DNA of 64,000 nt from CALVGQ01 sp031551965. Lineage in GTDB: Bacteria; Bacillota_I; Bacilli_A; Erysipelotrichales; Erysipelotrichaceae. Below, in pieces: positions 1 to 9,152 of this stretch. Positions within the stretch are counted from its first letter, which is position 1, and each line of letters begins with the position of its first letter. The DNA lies in NCBI GenBank assembly GCA_031551965.1, contig JAVBMW010000009.1:158470-222469 (forward strand), written 5' to 3'. The notes beneath the pieces were generated by a model. It saw nothing but the letters and a program-made list of their open reading frames with translations, did no database searches and was not told the DNA's origin. A program made the position numbers and the translations under genes.

Positions 1-671
1 GCGATTTTACCTTTATTTAAATTATCGAATAATAATTTCTTCGAATTAAAATAATTTTCCATTGTCCCATGATAATCCAAATGATCATGCGTAAAATTTG
101 TGAAGATCGCGACATCAAAATCGATACAATCTACTCGTCCTTGATCTAGTCCGATACTACTAACTTCTAATGCACATGCCTTCATTTTTGCTTCATTCAT
201 CAATTTTAACGTATGTTGTAGCTCTGTTACTGTTGGAGTGGTTAATAACGGTGGTAATTTCACATCACCGTATTCGATCGCAATCGTTCCAATGTAGCCA
301 CAAGGAAATGAATTTTCAGAGATTTGTTTAATCAACATCGCTACACTTGATTTCCCATTGGTTCCCGTAATGCCATACATCGTCATGTTTTGAGATGGAT
401 TTCCATTAAAAATCGATGCAGCATGCCCAAGCGCAACAACACTGTCATCAACACGAATATAAGTGATCTGTTCATGATATTCTTGAATTTCATCACTATG
501 GACAATAACAACCGCACCATTTTGTATCGCCGTATCAATAAACTTATGTCCATCATTCATTAATCCCTTGCATGCAAAAAATATCGAATTTTTCAATCGT
601 TGACGACTGTCCACCATAATATTTTCAATTTCTATATCTGGTGTATTTTTAAATAATTGTGATAATTTCAT
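1..671 (-). CDS. murE: UDP-N-acetylmuramyl-tripeptide synthetase MurE (3' part outside window)
   Basis: Cytoplasmic Mur ligase that adds the third amino acid to the peptidoglycan precursor UDP-MurNAc-dipeptide. I translated the minus strand by hand: 223 codons are visible before the window edge. The N-terminal substrate domain (about residues 1-95) is followed by the ATP loop GTNGKSS (103-109) and the Mur-ligase motif FTHDHLDYHG near residue 200. The loop has Ser where most family members have Thr. The start ATG overlaps the mtaB stop (ATGA), so the two are translationally coupled. The C-terminal residues that decide Lys versus diaminopimelate specificity are not visible, so the added amino acid cannot be called. 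Confidence 0.9.
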   Translation of the reverse strand, partial: MKLSQLFKNTPDIEIENIMVDSRQRLKNSIFFACKGLMNDGHKFIDTAIQNGAVVIVHSDEIQEYHEQITYIRVDDSVVALGHAASIFNGNPSQNMTMYGITGTNGKSSVAMLIKQISENSFPCGYIGTIAIEYGDVKLPPLLTTPTVTELQHTLKLMNEAKMKACALEVSSIGLDQGRVDCIDFDVAIFTNFTHDHLDYHGTMENYFNSKKLLFDNLNKGKI

Positions 672-1954
672 CCAACCACAACCTTTCCATAAAGTTGATT
701 GTTCATCATATAAGAACCTTCAATTGTTACAAGTGAATTTACATCCAGTACTTCTTCAATCAAAACAGGAATATATTCACTAGTATGTCCCATACTTACT
801 CCATTTTTACATGTTTCAATCAAGACATCCATCTTTTTATTCACAAACTTTGAAACATAGGAAATTTCAAGTTGTTTTGAAATTTCAAGACATTCACTTA
901 CCCTTGCCTTTTTGATCGATCCACTGTTTGTACCTTCCATCTTACAGGCAACAGTACCATCTTTCATTGAGTATGGGAATACATGGATAAAAGAAAAATT
1001 TAAATCATACAAAAACTGCTTTGTTTTTTCAAACTCTTCATCGGTTTCGCTTTGAAAACCTACGATCAAATCTGTACTGATTGAAATGTCCTTGATTTTT
1101 TCACGTATCAACTTAACGCGTTGTTTAAATTCCTCAGTTGTATACGGTCTATTCATTCTCTTTAAGGTTGCATCACATCCTGATTGAACTGGAATATGCA
1201 AATGACGAGCGATTCTCTTATTGTTTTGAATCAATGTGATCAATTCATCACTGATTTCTGTAATTTCAATTGAAGAAATGCGAATCCTTTCAATTGTCGT
1301 TTCATTTAGTATCGCTTGGATCAATTGAGTTAAAGTAGTATTTTGATCCCATCCATAACGACCAGTATGAATTCCAGCAAGTACGATTTCTTTGTGGTGC
1401 ATCGCAAGTATTTTAGCTTGTTCAACAACATCAACAAGTGGCATCGATCTTTCTTTTCCTCTTGCATAAGGAATAATACAATAGCTACAAAATTGGTTAC
1501 ATCCATCCTGCACTTTCAGATACGCTCTAGTCTGATGTTCAAAGCTTTGAAGTGAAAGATTTTCAAACTCTGCATCTGTACGCACATCTTCGATCATAAG
1601 AGTTTGTTTCTTATTTTGCATTGCTTTATTAATCAAATCTACTATCAATGCTTTACTGCTTGACCCCACAAGAATATCAATATTATCATTCTTACTGAGC
1701 TCTTGGGCATTAAGCTGAACATAACAGCCTACAACACAACATACCGCATCTGGATTTTGACGAATCGCTTGATTGATCTTCTGACGACTTTTACTTGCAG
1801 CTGTGTTTGTTACAGCACAAGTAAAAATAATATAAACATCCGCAACTTCTTTAAAATCAACTTCAGAAAAACCGACTTGTTTCATTTGAGTAGAAATACT
1901 CTGAGCTTCAACTGTATTTACTTTGCAGCCCAAACAACATAAGGCAAATTTCAT
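668..1954 (-). CDS. mtaB: tRNA-t6A37 methylthiotransferase MtaB
   Basis: Radical-SAM enzyme that converts t6A37 to ms2t6A in tRNAs reading ANN codons. The order is UPF0004 domain, radical-SAM domain, TRAM domain. The first Fe-S cluster ligands are Cys10 (LGCKVN), Cys46 (TCAVTN) and Cys77 (GCYVQ). The radical-SAM cluster is CNQFCSYC (Cys152, 156, 159). A TRAM-like stretch begins around residue 375. The length of 428 residues is normal for the family. The start ATG has an AAGGA ribosome site. The LGCKVN/TCAVTN signature favours the MtaB (YqeV) subgroup over MiaB. It lies between an unknown gene and murE in the gmk operon. Confidence 0.9.
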   Translation of the reverse strand: MKFALCCLGCKVNTVEAQSISTQMKQVGFSEVDFKEVADVYIIFTCAVTNTAASKSRQKINQAIRQNPDAVCCVVGCYVQLNAQELSKNDNIDILVGSSSKALIVDLINKAMQNKKQTLMIEDVRTDAEFENLSLQSFEHQTRAYLKVQDGCNQFCSYCIIPYARGKERSMPLVDVVEQAKILAMHHKEIVLAGIHTGRYGWDQNTTLTQLIQAILNETTIERIRISSIEITEISDELITLIQNNKRIARHLHIPVQSGCDATLKRMNRPYTTEEFKQRVKLIREKIKDISISTDLIVGFQSETDEEFEKTKQFLYDLNFSFIHVFPYSMKDGTVACKMEGTNSGSIKKARVSECLEISKQLEISYVSKFVNKKMDVLIETCKNGVSMGHTSEYIPVLIEEVLDVNSLVTIEGSYMMNNQLYGKVVVG

Positions 1955-1966
1955 TTTATCGTTCCT

Positions 1967-2734
1967 TTATTTCATTTTATTTAATCGTGTGATACATTTT
2001 GATTTTGATTTTTCATCAATTTGACCACAGTTGACACACCATTGAAGTACATCTTTGACATTGTTTTCAAGCACTGCTTCAACTAAGTTTACTGCTCTTT
2101 CTGGTTCATGAAACTCTGTTTTGTGTTTTAAAGAAAGAGGTATCATAATTACTTTTTTATTTTTATCAATAATATAAATACTATGATTTTCTTTTACATA
2201 AAATCCAAATCCATTTTCATTTGAGTGAATAAACAGGACATCGACAAATCCTGATTGATAAGGAAGACTTAAATATTCGATCGGATCGATCATGCGATCC
2301 TTGAACTCTTTGTATAACTTGAAAAATTGGGGAAGCTGCAAAACCGCAACTTCTTTGTCGTATAAAGTATTCATCAACACATCAAAGAAAGGGATAAATA
2401 TTTTTTGATCATTCACTTTAAAAAAACATAGCTTTTCTTTTAATTCAATCATAGCATTGGATGCAAATTCATTTCTTTTCTTATAATCAAGATCATGCCA
2501 GATTTCAAACATTTCTTTTGATATTTCTTCATAAGCTGCTTCAAGCTTAGCTTTATTTAAATATCCTTGATATAAAATACAAAGATTAAAATAATCGTAA
2601 TCATTTTTACATGTACAATCAATTTGAAATGGTTTTAATACTTCTTCCATCTTTTTAATTTGTTCACGAATGCTGGTTTGTTTTAAAAGAACCAATGAAT
2701 TCGATTTGCTTAATATTTTTAATAATTCATTCAT
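1967..2734 (-). CDS. Unknown protein with C-terminal Cys pair
   Basis: A 255-residue soluble protein that I do not recognise. It has no signal peptide or membrane segment. The first 120 residues are helical and charged. The middle is a mixed hydrophobic stretch. The last 28 residues hold WCVNC and one further Cys, which could bind a metal or form a disulfide. Its AGGAG ribosome site includes the rsmE stop codon, so it is coupled to rsmE, and mtaB follows 12 bases later. The context suggests an accessory to RNA modification, but that is only guilt by association. Confidence 0.75.
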   Translation of the reverse strand: MNELLKILSKSNSLVLLKQTSIREQIKKMEEVLKPFQIDCTCKNDYDYFNLCILYQGYLNKAKLEAAYEEISKEMFEIWHDLDYKKRNEFASNAMIELKEKLCFFKVNDQKIFIPFFDVLMNTLYDKEVAVLQLPQFFKLYKEFKDRMIDPIEYLSLPYQSGFVDVLFIHSNENGFGFYVKENHSIYIIDKNKKVIMIPLSLKHKTEFHEPERAVNLVEAVLENNVKDVLQWCVNCGQIDEKSKSKCITRLNKMK

Positions 2735-2743
2735 AGATTACTC

Positions 2744-3463
2744 CTATTCGATGAGTGCATCAATCGCACTTAAAGTATACATGGCTGCCGTTTCTGCCCT
2801 TAAAATACGATTACCAAGTGTTAAACACTGAAATCCTTTATTTTTCAATAAATTGATTTCTAGTGGATCAAAACCACCTTCTGGACCAATTACGATTGTC
2901 ATTGAATGATCAGCTTTGACAAAATCTCTTAGCTTTAAAGCCGGATGATTTAAATCTTCATAGGCAACACCATTGAGGTCACTTTTATAAAGATCGATTT
3001 GTTTAAGATCGATCACATCAGTGATCAGTGGTACTTTAGCACGTTTGCATTGCTGTGCAGCTTCTTTTAATATAGTTTGATAACGTTCCATTTTTTTATC
3101 TTTTTTTTCATCTTTCGATTTCACCACAGTACGCATGGACTCAAAAGGTACAATACGGGTTACACCAAGTTCTGTGCATTTCTGTAAAACCAAATCCCAT
3201 TTCTCTTTTTTTATTAGAGCCAAGACCATTGTAACTTCATTTTTTCTTTCAGATCGGTCATCAACTTGAGTAATGCACTTAAATTCAACACCTTGTTTTG
3301 AAACAATCAATGATGCTAAAAAAACTTGACTGTTTAAATCAACGATACGGATTTGATCGCCTGTTTTCATTCTTAAAACATGACTTAAATGATGAGCTTG
3401 ATCTTTATCAAGTTCATAAGATTGATCAAGTTGGCATATTTGATTTACAAAGCATTGTTGCAT
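2744..3463 (-). CDS. rsmE: 16S rRNA m3U1498 methyltransferase RsmE
   Basis: SPOUT-class SAM-dependent enzyme that methylates N3 of U1498 in 16S rRNA of the 30S subunit. An N-terminal PUA-like domain (about 1-70) is followed by the trefoil-knot domain, with IVIGPEGGF near residue 190 and LGNRILRAETA near 215. The length of about 240 residues is normal. I chose the ATG at 3463 rather than the in-frame GTG at 3472, because GAGGGTG lies six bases before the ATG and includes that GTG. It is followed closely by an unknown gene and mtaB. Confidence 0.9.
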   Translation of the reverse strand: MQQCFVNQICQLDQSYELDKDQAHHLSHVLRMKTGDQIRIVDLNSQVFLASLIVSKQGVEFKCITQVDDRSERKNEVTMVLALIKKEKWDLVLQKCTELGVTRIVPFESMRTVVKSKDEKKDKKMERYQTILKEAAQQCKRAKVPLITDVIDLKQIDLYKSDLNGVAYEDLNHPALKLRDFVKADHSMTIVIGPEGGFDPLEINLLKNKGFQCLTLGNRILRAETAAMYTLSAIDALIE

Positions 3464-3517
3464 AATATTCACCCTCTACAATATTCTACCATAAAATGAC
3501 TTCTATGAAGTCATCAT

Positions 3518-4957
3518 CTATGATTTTTTCCAAGTACCCGGTGAAATCAAGAGCAGAATTGGGAATAATTCAAGTCTTCCAGCCAACATATTGAAACTAA
3601 GTACCAATTTTGATAAATCACTGTAATCAGCAAATGATCCCATTGGACCAACCTTAGACAAACCTGGTCCAATATTATTTATTGTCGCTACAACTGCTGT
3701 AAAATTAGTTGCGAAATCAAAATTATCTAAACTAATGATCAATAAGGAAAGAATCAGAATCACTGCATAAGAAACTACAAATACATTGATTGAACGAAGA
3801 ACTGTATGTTCAACTGGTTTTTGTTCAAATTGAATAATTTTTACACTTCGTGGATGAATCGAATGTTGAAGCTCTTTTTTCATTGTCTTCAATAAAAGGA
3901 CAACACGTGATATTTTCATACCTCCGCCTGTGCTTCCAGCACTCGCTCCAATAAACATCAGAAGAACGAGAATCATTTTAGAAAACTCAGGCCAAAGATC
4001 AAAATTAACAGTTGCGAATCCTGATGTTGTGATAATGGATGCAACTTGAAATGCTGCATGATGCATGGCAGTAAAAAAGTTTGGAAAACTATGATTTATA
4101 TTCAGAGTAATTAATAAGATCGCCATGACGATCACAATTAAATAATAGCGTAATTCTTCACTTCCTAATGCATATTTGAATTTTCTAATCAACAAAAGAT
4201 AATATACATTAAAATTTACACCAAATAAAATCATAAAAATAGTCATCAAAGACTGTTGAACTGGTGTATAGCTTGCACAGCTATCTGCTAAAATTCCAAA
4301 TCCGCCAGTTCCCGCAGTACCAAAAGACATACATATTGCATCAAACCAAGGCATTTTATTTATTACTAGCAACAAAAACAAAAGTACCGTCATAAACAAA
4401 TAAATTCCATAAAGAATTTTGGCAGTTGATCTGATTTTAGGGACAAGTTTTCCAACAGAGGGTCCTGGACTCTCAGCCTTCATCAAATGCATATTATACC
4501 CACCAGAAAGTGGTACAATCGCTAAAATGAATACCAAAACACCCATTCCACCAATCCAGTGCGAAAAACTACGCCAAAATAGATTCGTATGACTTAATAG
4601 TTCCACATTGACTAAAATACTTGATCCAGTTGTCGTAAATCCAGATACGATTTCAAACAAGGCATCAATATAGCTTGGAATGTCATTTGTTAAGTAAAGT
4701 GGCAATGCTCCAATCAAACTCATAATGATCCAACTCATTGCGACTGAAACAAAACCTTCTTTTGCATAAAATACACGATTATTGGGTTTTTTACGAATTA
4801 AAAAGATTCCTATCAATGAAGCAACTAATGAAACCTGCAAATAGACAACACCATCTGCTTCACCATAGACTAGGGCAATGACACTGGGAAGTAATAAAAG
4901 TGCTGCTTCGCAACAAATTACACAACCCAAAATATACAAAATCATTTTTTTATTCAT
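3518..4957 (-). CDS. trkH: Trk potassium uptake membrane subunit TrkH
   Basis: Integral-membrane K+ translocating subunit of the Trk/Ktr superfamily. It is 479 residues with about ten hydrophobic segments and four pore loops: TTGSS (about 112), GTAGTGGFG (about 215), TTSGFATVN (about 312) and NNIGPG (about 425). These supply the filter glycines. It is 9 bases downstream of trkA, which encodes the RCK gating subunit. This is a complete K+ system separate from the KtrAB pair near 50 kb. Confidence 0.9.
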   Translation of the reverse strand: MNKKMILYILGCVICCEAALLLLPSVIALVYGEADGVVYLQVSLVASLIGIFLIRKKPNNRVFYAKEGFVSVAMSWIIMSLIGALPLYLTNDIPSYIDALFEIVSGFTTTGSSILVNVELLSHTNLFWRSFSHWIGGMGVLVFILAIVPLSGGYNMHLMKAESPGPSVGKLVPKIRSTAKILYGIYLFMTVLLFLLLVINKMPWFDAICMSFGTAGTGGFGILADSCASYTPVQQSLMTIFMILFGVNFNVYYLLLIRKFKYALGSEELRYYLIVIVMAILLITLNINHSFPNFFTAMHHAAFQVASIITTSGFATVNFDLWPEFSKMILVLLMFIGASAGSTGGGMKISRVVLLLKTMKKELQHSIHPRSVKIIQFEQKPVEHTVLRSINVFVVSYAVILILSLLIISLDNFDFATNFTAVVATINNIGPGLSKVGPMGSFADYSDLSKLVLSFNMLAGRLELFPILLLISPGTWKKS

Positions 4958-4966
4958 ACAATCACC

Positions 4967-6322
4967 TTACGCTAAGATATCTTCTAGATCATTCAATCCA
5001 GTATTGGTTGTAACGACAATGACTGTATCTTCTTTTTGTATCATATCCTGACCACGAGGAGTGATCAACTTTCCTTTTCGCACTATACAACACACTAAAA
5101 GATTTTTCTTCAAATGTAATTTTTCAAATTTTACACCACATACTTCACTATCTTCTTTAATCTTAAAAGCGAGTGCTTCTGCTTTACCACCAACGATTTT
5201 ATATAGTGTTTCAACATTATTACCACTGGCATTTTCAAGTGCACGTACATATTGCATGATGTTGTCTGCTGTAATATGTTTTGGGTAAATTAAACTTCCT
5301 ATATTTAAACGATCAATAATATCTTCAAAAGAGATACGATTTACTTTTGTGATCATCTTAGCTTTTGATTTCTTTCCGGCAACTAAAGTCAACAAAATAT
5401 TCTCTTCATCAACATTGGTCATAGAGACAAAAGAATCAATGGTCTCTAATCCCTCTTCCATCAATAATTCAAGATTTGTTCCATCACCTTGAATCAAAAC
5501 AGCTTTTGGTAAAAGTTCACTTAATGCTTCACAACGTTCTTTACTTTTCTCAATGATTTTAACTTCAATACCCATTTCCAATAACTGTTTTGCCAAATAA
5601 TAAGTAATTGTTCCACCACCCACAATCATCGTATTTTTGATTCGTTTAGCTACAATTCCTATTTTACGGATAAATTCATTCGCATCTTTATGAGTCGCAA
5701 TAATTGAGATTTTATCATTTTCATTCAATACAAAAGATCCATTTGGAATGATTACTTCCTCATCTCTTTCCACAGCACAAACCAAAACATCACAACGAGT
5801 TAACGAACGTAAATCCATTAATTTTTGATTATGTAATACTGATCCTAACGGAATTTCAAGTCTTAATAACTCAACTCTTCCTTTTGCGAAGGTATCGATC
5901 TCAATCGCTGAAGGAAAACTTAAAATTCGACTCATTTCATTAGCTGCAGCTTCTTCTGGATTGATAATTAAAGATAAACCTAATTCATCTCGAATAAAGT
6001 TTGCTTCCTTTTTATAGATTGGATTTCGTACACGGGCAATCGTTCTACAATTTCCTGCTTTTCTGGCAATCAAACAACACAATAAGTTAAGTTCATCAGA
6101 AGTTGTCACCGCCAGTAATAAATCAGCATCTTCAATACCTGCCTCAATTTGAACACTATAACTTCCGCCATTCCCTACAACTCCGATCACATCTAAACTA
6201 TTGGATAAACTTTGAACGATTTCACCATTAGTATCGACAAGGACAATGTTATGCCCTTCGGCGTTTAATCGGGTCGCTAATGTCTGACCTACTTTACCAC
6301 AGCCTACAATAATAATTTTCAC
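4967..6322 (-). CDS. trkA: Trk potassium uptake regulatory subunit TrkA
   Basis: Cytoplasmic NAD(H)-binding subunit that gates TrkH. It has a full duplication: RCK-N with GCGKVGQTLA (residues 8-17) plus RCK-C, then a second RCK-N with GGGTITYYLAKQL (about 235) plus RCK-C. This is the double-module TrkA layout, unlike the single-module KtrA in the same window. The start is GTG, preceded by GAGG nine bases upstream. It lies between gmk and trkH in the same transcription unit. Confidence 0.9.
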   Translation of the reverse strand: MKIIIVGCGKVGQTLATRLNAEGHNIVLVDTNGEIVQSLSNSLDVIGVVGNGGSYSVQIEAGIEDADLLLAVTTSDELNLLCCLIARKAGNCRTIARVRNPIYKKEANFIRDELGLSLIINPEEAAANEMSRILSFPSAIEIDTFAKGRVELLRLEIPLGSVLHNQKLMDLRSLTRCDVLVCAVERDEEVIIPNGSFVLNENDKISIIATHKDANEFIRKIGIVAKRIKNTMIVGGGTITYYLAKQLLEMGIEVKIIEKSKERCEALSELLPKAVLIQGDGTNLELLMEEGLETIDSFVSMTNVDEENILLTLVAGKKSKAKMITKVNRISFEDIIDRLNIGSLIYPKHITADNIMQYVRALENASGNNVETLYKIVGGKAEALAFKIKEDSEVCGVKFEKLHLKKNLLVCCIVRKGKLITPRGQDMIQKEDTVIVVTTNTGLNDLEDILA

Positions 6323-6358
6323 AGTAAATTTCCTCTCTTTGCGATAAAAAATGACACA

Positions 6359-6922
6359 TTATTGCATGTGTCGATTGATAATTAACGAAATAATATCGGC
6401 AGCTAAAATTGGATCATCATTGCATACTACATACTTGTAACGATTAATCATTTCCATTTCTCGATTGGCTTTGTCTAAGCGTTGCTGAATGATTTCTTCA
6501 GGTTCACTCGCTCTTTTACGAATTCGTGATTCCAATTCTTCCATACTTGGTGGAGTAATAAAAATCGATAATGCATCAGGACATTTTTTCATTACCTGAA
6601 GAGCACCTTGAACTTCAATTTCCAGAATCACATTGATTCCATCATTGATCAATTGATCAACGCTTTTCTTAGGAGTACCATAAAAATTACCTACAAATTC
6701 GGCATATTCCAAAAATTCATCATTAGCGATCGCATTTAAAAATTCTTCCTTTGTCACAAAATCATAATTAACACCATCAACTTCTCCACTTCTTTGAGGT
6801 CTCGTCGTCATTGAAATCGAATAAGCTAATTTAAGTTCAGGTTTATTAATAAATTCTTTTAAAACAGTGCCTTTACCAACACCACTAGGACCACTTAAAA
6901 TAATTAAAATCCCTTTTTTCAT
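6359..6922 (-). CDS. gmk: Guanylate kinase
   Basis: Phosphorylates GMP to GDP in purine nucleotide synthesis. It has the P-loop SGPSGVGKGTV (residues 9-19), the GMP-binding stretch SMTTRPQRSGEVDG (37-50) and the lid region ending in RKRASEPEE. The 187 residues match the family. The start ATG follows GGGGAG. It is the first gene after a strong promoter at 6949-6977. Coupling gmk to potassium uptake genes is unusual compared with the gmk-rpoZ order common in Bacillota. Confidence 0.93.
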   Translation of the reverse strand: MKKGILIILSGPSGVGKGTVLKEFINKPELKLAYSISMTTRPQRSGEVDGVNYDFVTKEEFLNAIANDEFLEYAEFVGNFYGTPKKSVDQLINDGINVILEIEVQGALQVMKKCPDALSIFITPPSMEELESRIRKRASEPEEIIQQRLDKANREMEMINRYKYVVCNDDPILAADIISLIINRHMQ

Positions 6923-6948
6923 TTCATTCTCCCCTGTATATGATTAAT

Positions 6949-6977
6949 ATTTTACAAACCTTTTAACACAATGTCAA
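6949..6977 (-). promoter_or_regulatory. Sigma-A-type promoter of the gmk-trkAH operon
   Basis: On the minus strand a perfect -35 TTGACA (6972-6977) is separated by 17 bases from the -10 TAAAAT (6949-6954). The gmk start codon is 27 bases downstream of the -10. Confidence 0.8.
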
Positions 6978-7061
6978 TTCAATTAGAGGAATTCACATTA
7001 ACTTAAAATTCACAAATCAATACTATTTTTTTACATTACTGATCTACCTAATTAAGCCAAG

Positions 7062-7082
7062 AAAAAAGCGAGTGTTCTCGCT
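7062..7082 (-). terminator. Terminator after thioredoxin-like lipoprotein gene
   Basis: Minus-strand hairpin AGCGAG-AACA-CTCGCT followed by six T. It ends the pheA-lipoprotein transcript ten bases after the last stop codon. Confidence 0.85.
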
Positions 7083-7091
7083 TTAAAAGTA

Positions 7092-7703
7092 CTACTTTAA
7101 AAATTCATCAAAATAATCACTATAGATCGTAGTTAAGATTCCAACTTCTTCATCTGTCATTTTTCTTACTGTGGCATCATGTTCATCTGAAGATGTCCCA
7201 ATATGATTTGCCATGATTTCGCCATTTTTCATATACAAAACATCAGGTACATACAACCAGTTTCTTCCTTCATTTTCGTTGTAACCAAGGTAATCATCTA
7301 AAAAGTCAGTGATCTGCATTCTATAATCAGTTCCTTCATCCGTCTTACTATAGTCTGAACGAGTATTAATATAATAAACTGTTACTTCTTTTTCAATCGC
7401 AACCTTACTTAAAACAGGTACAGCTTCCATACACCAAGGACATCCCACAAAACCAAAATAATAAACGGCATTTTCATCGCTGTTGATGATTTTTTCTGTT
7501 GCTTCTTTAAAATCGATTTCGACAAAAGTATGATTTTCTTCGATTTCGTAACCGCTCATGTCTGCAGTTTCCCCACAAGGTTCTACTGCGTCACAATAAT
7601 TTGGTTTTTTTGTCGTATCTGGTGTCGCAGATGGAGTTGGTTGAGGGACATTTGTACACCCTGCCAACAAGATCAAACTTAATATTACAAGTAATTTTTT
7701 CAT
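7092..7703 (-). CDS. Thioredoxin-like lipoprotein
   Basis: Surface lipoprotein with a lipobox LLAGC (Cys at about residue 16), a threonine/proline-rich linker and a thioredoxin-like fold. The redox motif is GCPWC, in the stretch FGFVGCPWCMEAVPVL (about 80-95). It probably handles thiol exchange outside the membrane. It also resembles small thioredoxin-like bacteriocin accessory proteins, but its neighbour is pheA, not a bacteriocin. The start ATG at 7703 overlaps the pheA stop (ATGA) and has GGAGGA upstream. An upstream in-frame extension inside pheA is rejected. Confidence 0.8.
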   Translation of the reverse strand: MKKLLVILSLILLAGCTNVPQPTPSATPDTTKKPNYCDAVEPCGETADMSGYEIEENHTFVEIDFKEATEKIINSDENAVYYFGFVGCPWCMEAVPVLSKVAIEKEVTVYYINTRSDYSKTDEGTDYRMQITDFLDDYLGYNENEGRNWLYVPDVLYMKNGEIMANHIGTSSDEHDATVRKMTDEEVGILTTIYSDYFDEFLK

Positions 7704-8533
7704 AGCATTTCCTCCACGGATTGTTTTGTGTAACAACCTAAAATTTTGAATTGAATACAATGTTGTTTTATCTCTTGAATCATCTGTTTCATTAAAGTAT
7801 CTACCACGTTCGCTTCAATATCAAGATAGAAACAATATTCAAAGATTCGACCATTAATTGGTCTTGATTGCAATTTTAACATATTTATATCATATTTCGC
7901 AAATATTTCGATTACTTTAAATAAAGCTTTAGATTCATGTTTCACCGTAAAATACAAACTAGTACAATTCGCATCTTGATCAATATTCTCTTCTTTAGAT
8001 AAACAGAAGAAACGCGTAATATTATCGGGATGATCTTGTATTTTTTCTGCTAAGATTTCTAAACCATAGAGTTCAGCACTTAATTTGCTTGCGATAGCTG
8101 CTTTTGTTGAATCATTTGTTTCCTTAACTAGCTGTACACTACTTGCAGTATCATAATAAGGAATCGGTTTGATCCAAGGGTGATTTTTAAAGAATCCTTG
8201 ACACTGAGCAATTGGTTCTGGATGAGTATAAACTTCTTGGATCAGTTTTATATCGGTACCCTTTAATCCTATTAAATGTTCATCAATACGTACATAAACT
8301 TCTTTGCAGGCATAAATGTTACGATCTTTAAGTAAATCATAGGTTCTGAATATCATTCCTGTTTGACTATTTTCAACTGGTAATAAACAATAATGAATCT
8401 CTTTTGATTCAAGTGCATCCAATAAACTATCAAAATCAGCATAACCTACTGCCTGATAATCTACTTTATTAAAAGTTTTATGCACTGCCATTTCACTAAA
8501 TGTTCCACGATTCCCTAAATATCCTACTTTCAT
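7700..8533 (-). CDS. pheA: Prephenate dehydratase PheA
   Basis: Converts prephenate to phenylpyruvate in phenylalanine synthesis. The N-terminal periplasmic-binding-like catalytic domain starts YLGNRGTFSE and carries the NITRF version of the active-site TRF motif near residue 175. A C-terminal ACT domain (about 190-275) carries QSRPINGRIFEY, the equivalent of the ESRP feedback motif. About 277 residues is the monofunctional length. I chose the ATG at 8533: AAGGTG sits six bases upstream, and the in-frame GTG at 8542 is part of that site. Confidence 0.92.
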   Translation of the reverse strand: MKVGYLGNRGTFSEMAVHKTFNKVDYQAVGYADFDSLLDALESKEIHYCLLPVENSQTGMIFRTYDLLKDRNIYACKEVYVRIDEHLIGLKGTDIKLIQEVYTHPEPIAQCQGFFKNHPWIKPIPYYDTASSVQLVKETNDSTKAAIASKLSAELYGLEILAEKIQDHPDNITRFFCLSKEENIDQDANCTSLYFTVKHESKALFKVIEIFAKYDINMLKLQSRPINGRIFEYCFYLDIEANVVDTLMKQMIQEIKQHCIQFKILGCYTKQSVEEML

Positions 8534-8560
8534 GTTGTTCACCTTCTAATTTATTGTATC

Positions 8561-8589
8561 ATTATATAAAGTTATGATAAACTATACAA
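8561..8589 (-). promoter_or_regulatory. pheA promoter
   Basis: Minus-strand TTGTAT (8584-8589), 17-base spacer and TATAAT (8561-8566). It lies in the 73-base gap before a divergent membrane-protein gene. Confidence 0.65.
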
Positions 8590-8606
8590 GATGATGGATG
8601 ATACAA

Positions 8607-9152
8607 ATGAAAAAAACTAACTTATTACTCCTTACATTACTCATTTTAGTAAGCAATCTTTGGATGTTTTTCATTGGTTCAAGTACTGAAACTAATTTTA
8701 CTGGTCTAATGAAAACTCATTTATGGATCGTTATTTTTTGGGCATTCTTCAATGCTTTTTTAAATATTGGATGTTTAAATACAATCGCAACAACTTTGAA
8801 TAAAAATAAAAAAGTGTTTGTGCAAATAGAATTTGCGACAATCACTTGTTTAGTCTTCGCTTTGATTTTTCAATATGATCAAAGTAAATCTATTCTTTTT
8901 ACTAATCTTCATTTATTGTTTGCTTATGGTTTCTTTTTAGGCATAAACAGTTTATTTCTTTATCTTTTACTTGAAATACAAAGTATAAATCCAAGTCTTT
9001 TTCAAAAAATCATATTTTACTATATTTTACTGGGATCAATTTGTATTTGTATATTTATGATCTATATGAGCGTTAATGGTTTATTTGAAATCATTTTTAC
9101 GACAGGATTTGGATTGATCAATTTGTATTTTCTTGATCAATTGAAGAAATGA
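8607..9152 (+). CDS. Unknown six-segment membrane protein
   Basis: A protein of about 181 residues with roughly six hydrophobic segments and little soluble part. I do not recognise a family. It is divergent from pheA and converges on the M20 peptidase gene, overlapping its 3' end by 16 bases. An ATG nine bases upstream (8598) is an alternative start; neither has a strong ribosome site. It uses the same AT-rich codons as its neighbours. Confidence 0.65.
   Translation: MKKTNLLLLTLLILVSNLWMFFIGSSTETNFTGLMKTHLWIVIFWAFFNAFLNIGCLNTIATTLNKNKKVFVQIEFATITCLVFALIFQYDQSKSILFTNLHLLFAYGFFLGINSLFLYLLLEIQSINPSLFQKIIFYYILLGSICICIFMIYMSVNGLFEIIFTTGFGLINLYFLDQLKK

Noticed and set aside
6923..7061. Riboswitch or T-box considered before gmk-trkAH
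   Set aside because: The promoter is only 27 bases before gmk, leaving no room for a leader structure.
7704..7760. 19-codon N-terminal extension of the thioredoxin-like lipoprotein
   Set aside because: It would lie inside pheA and place the lipoprotein signal internally; the ATG at 7703 has its own GGAGGA site.
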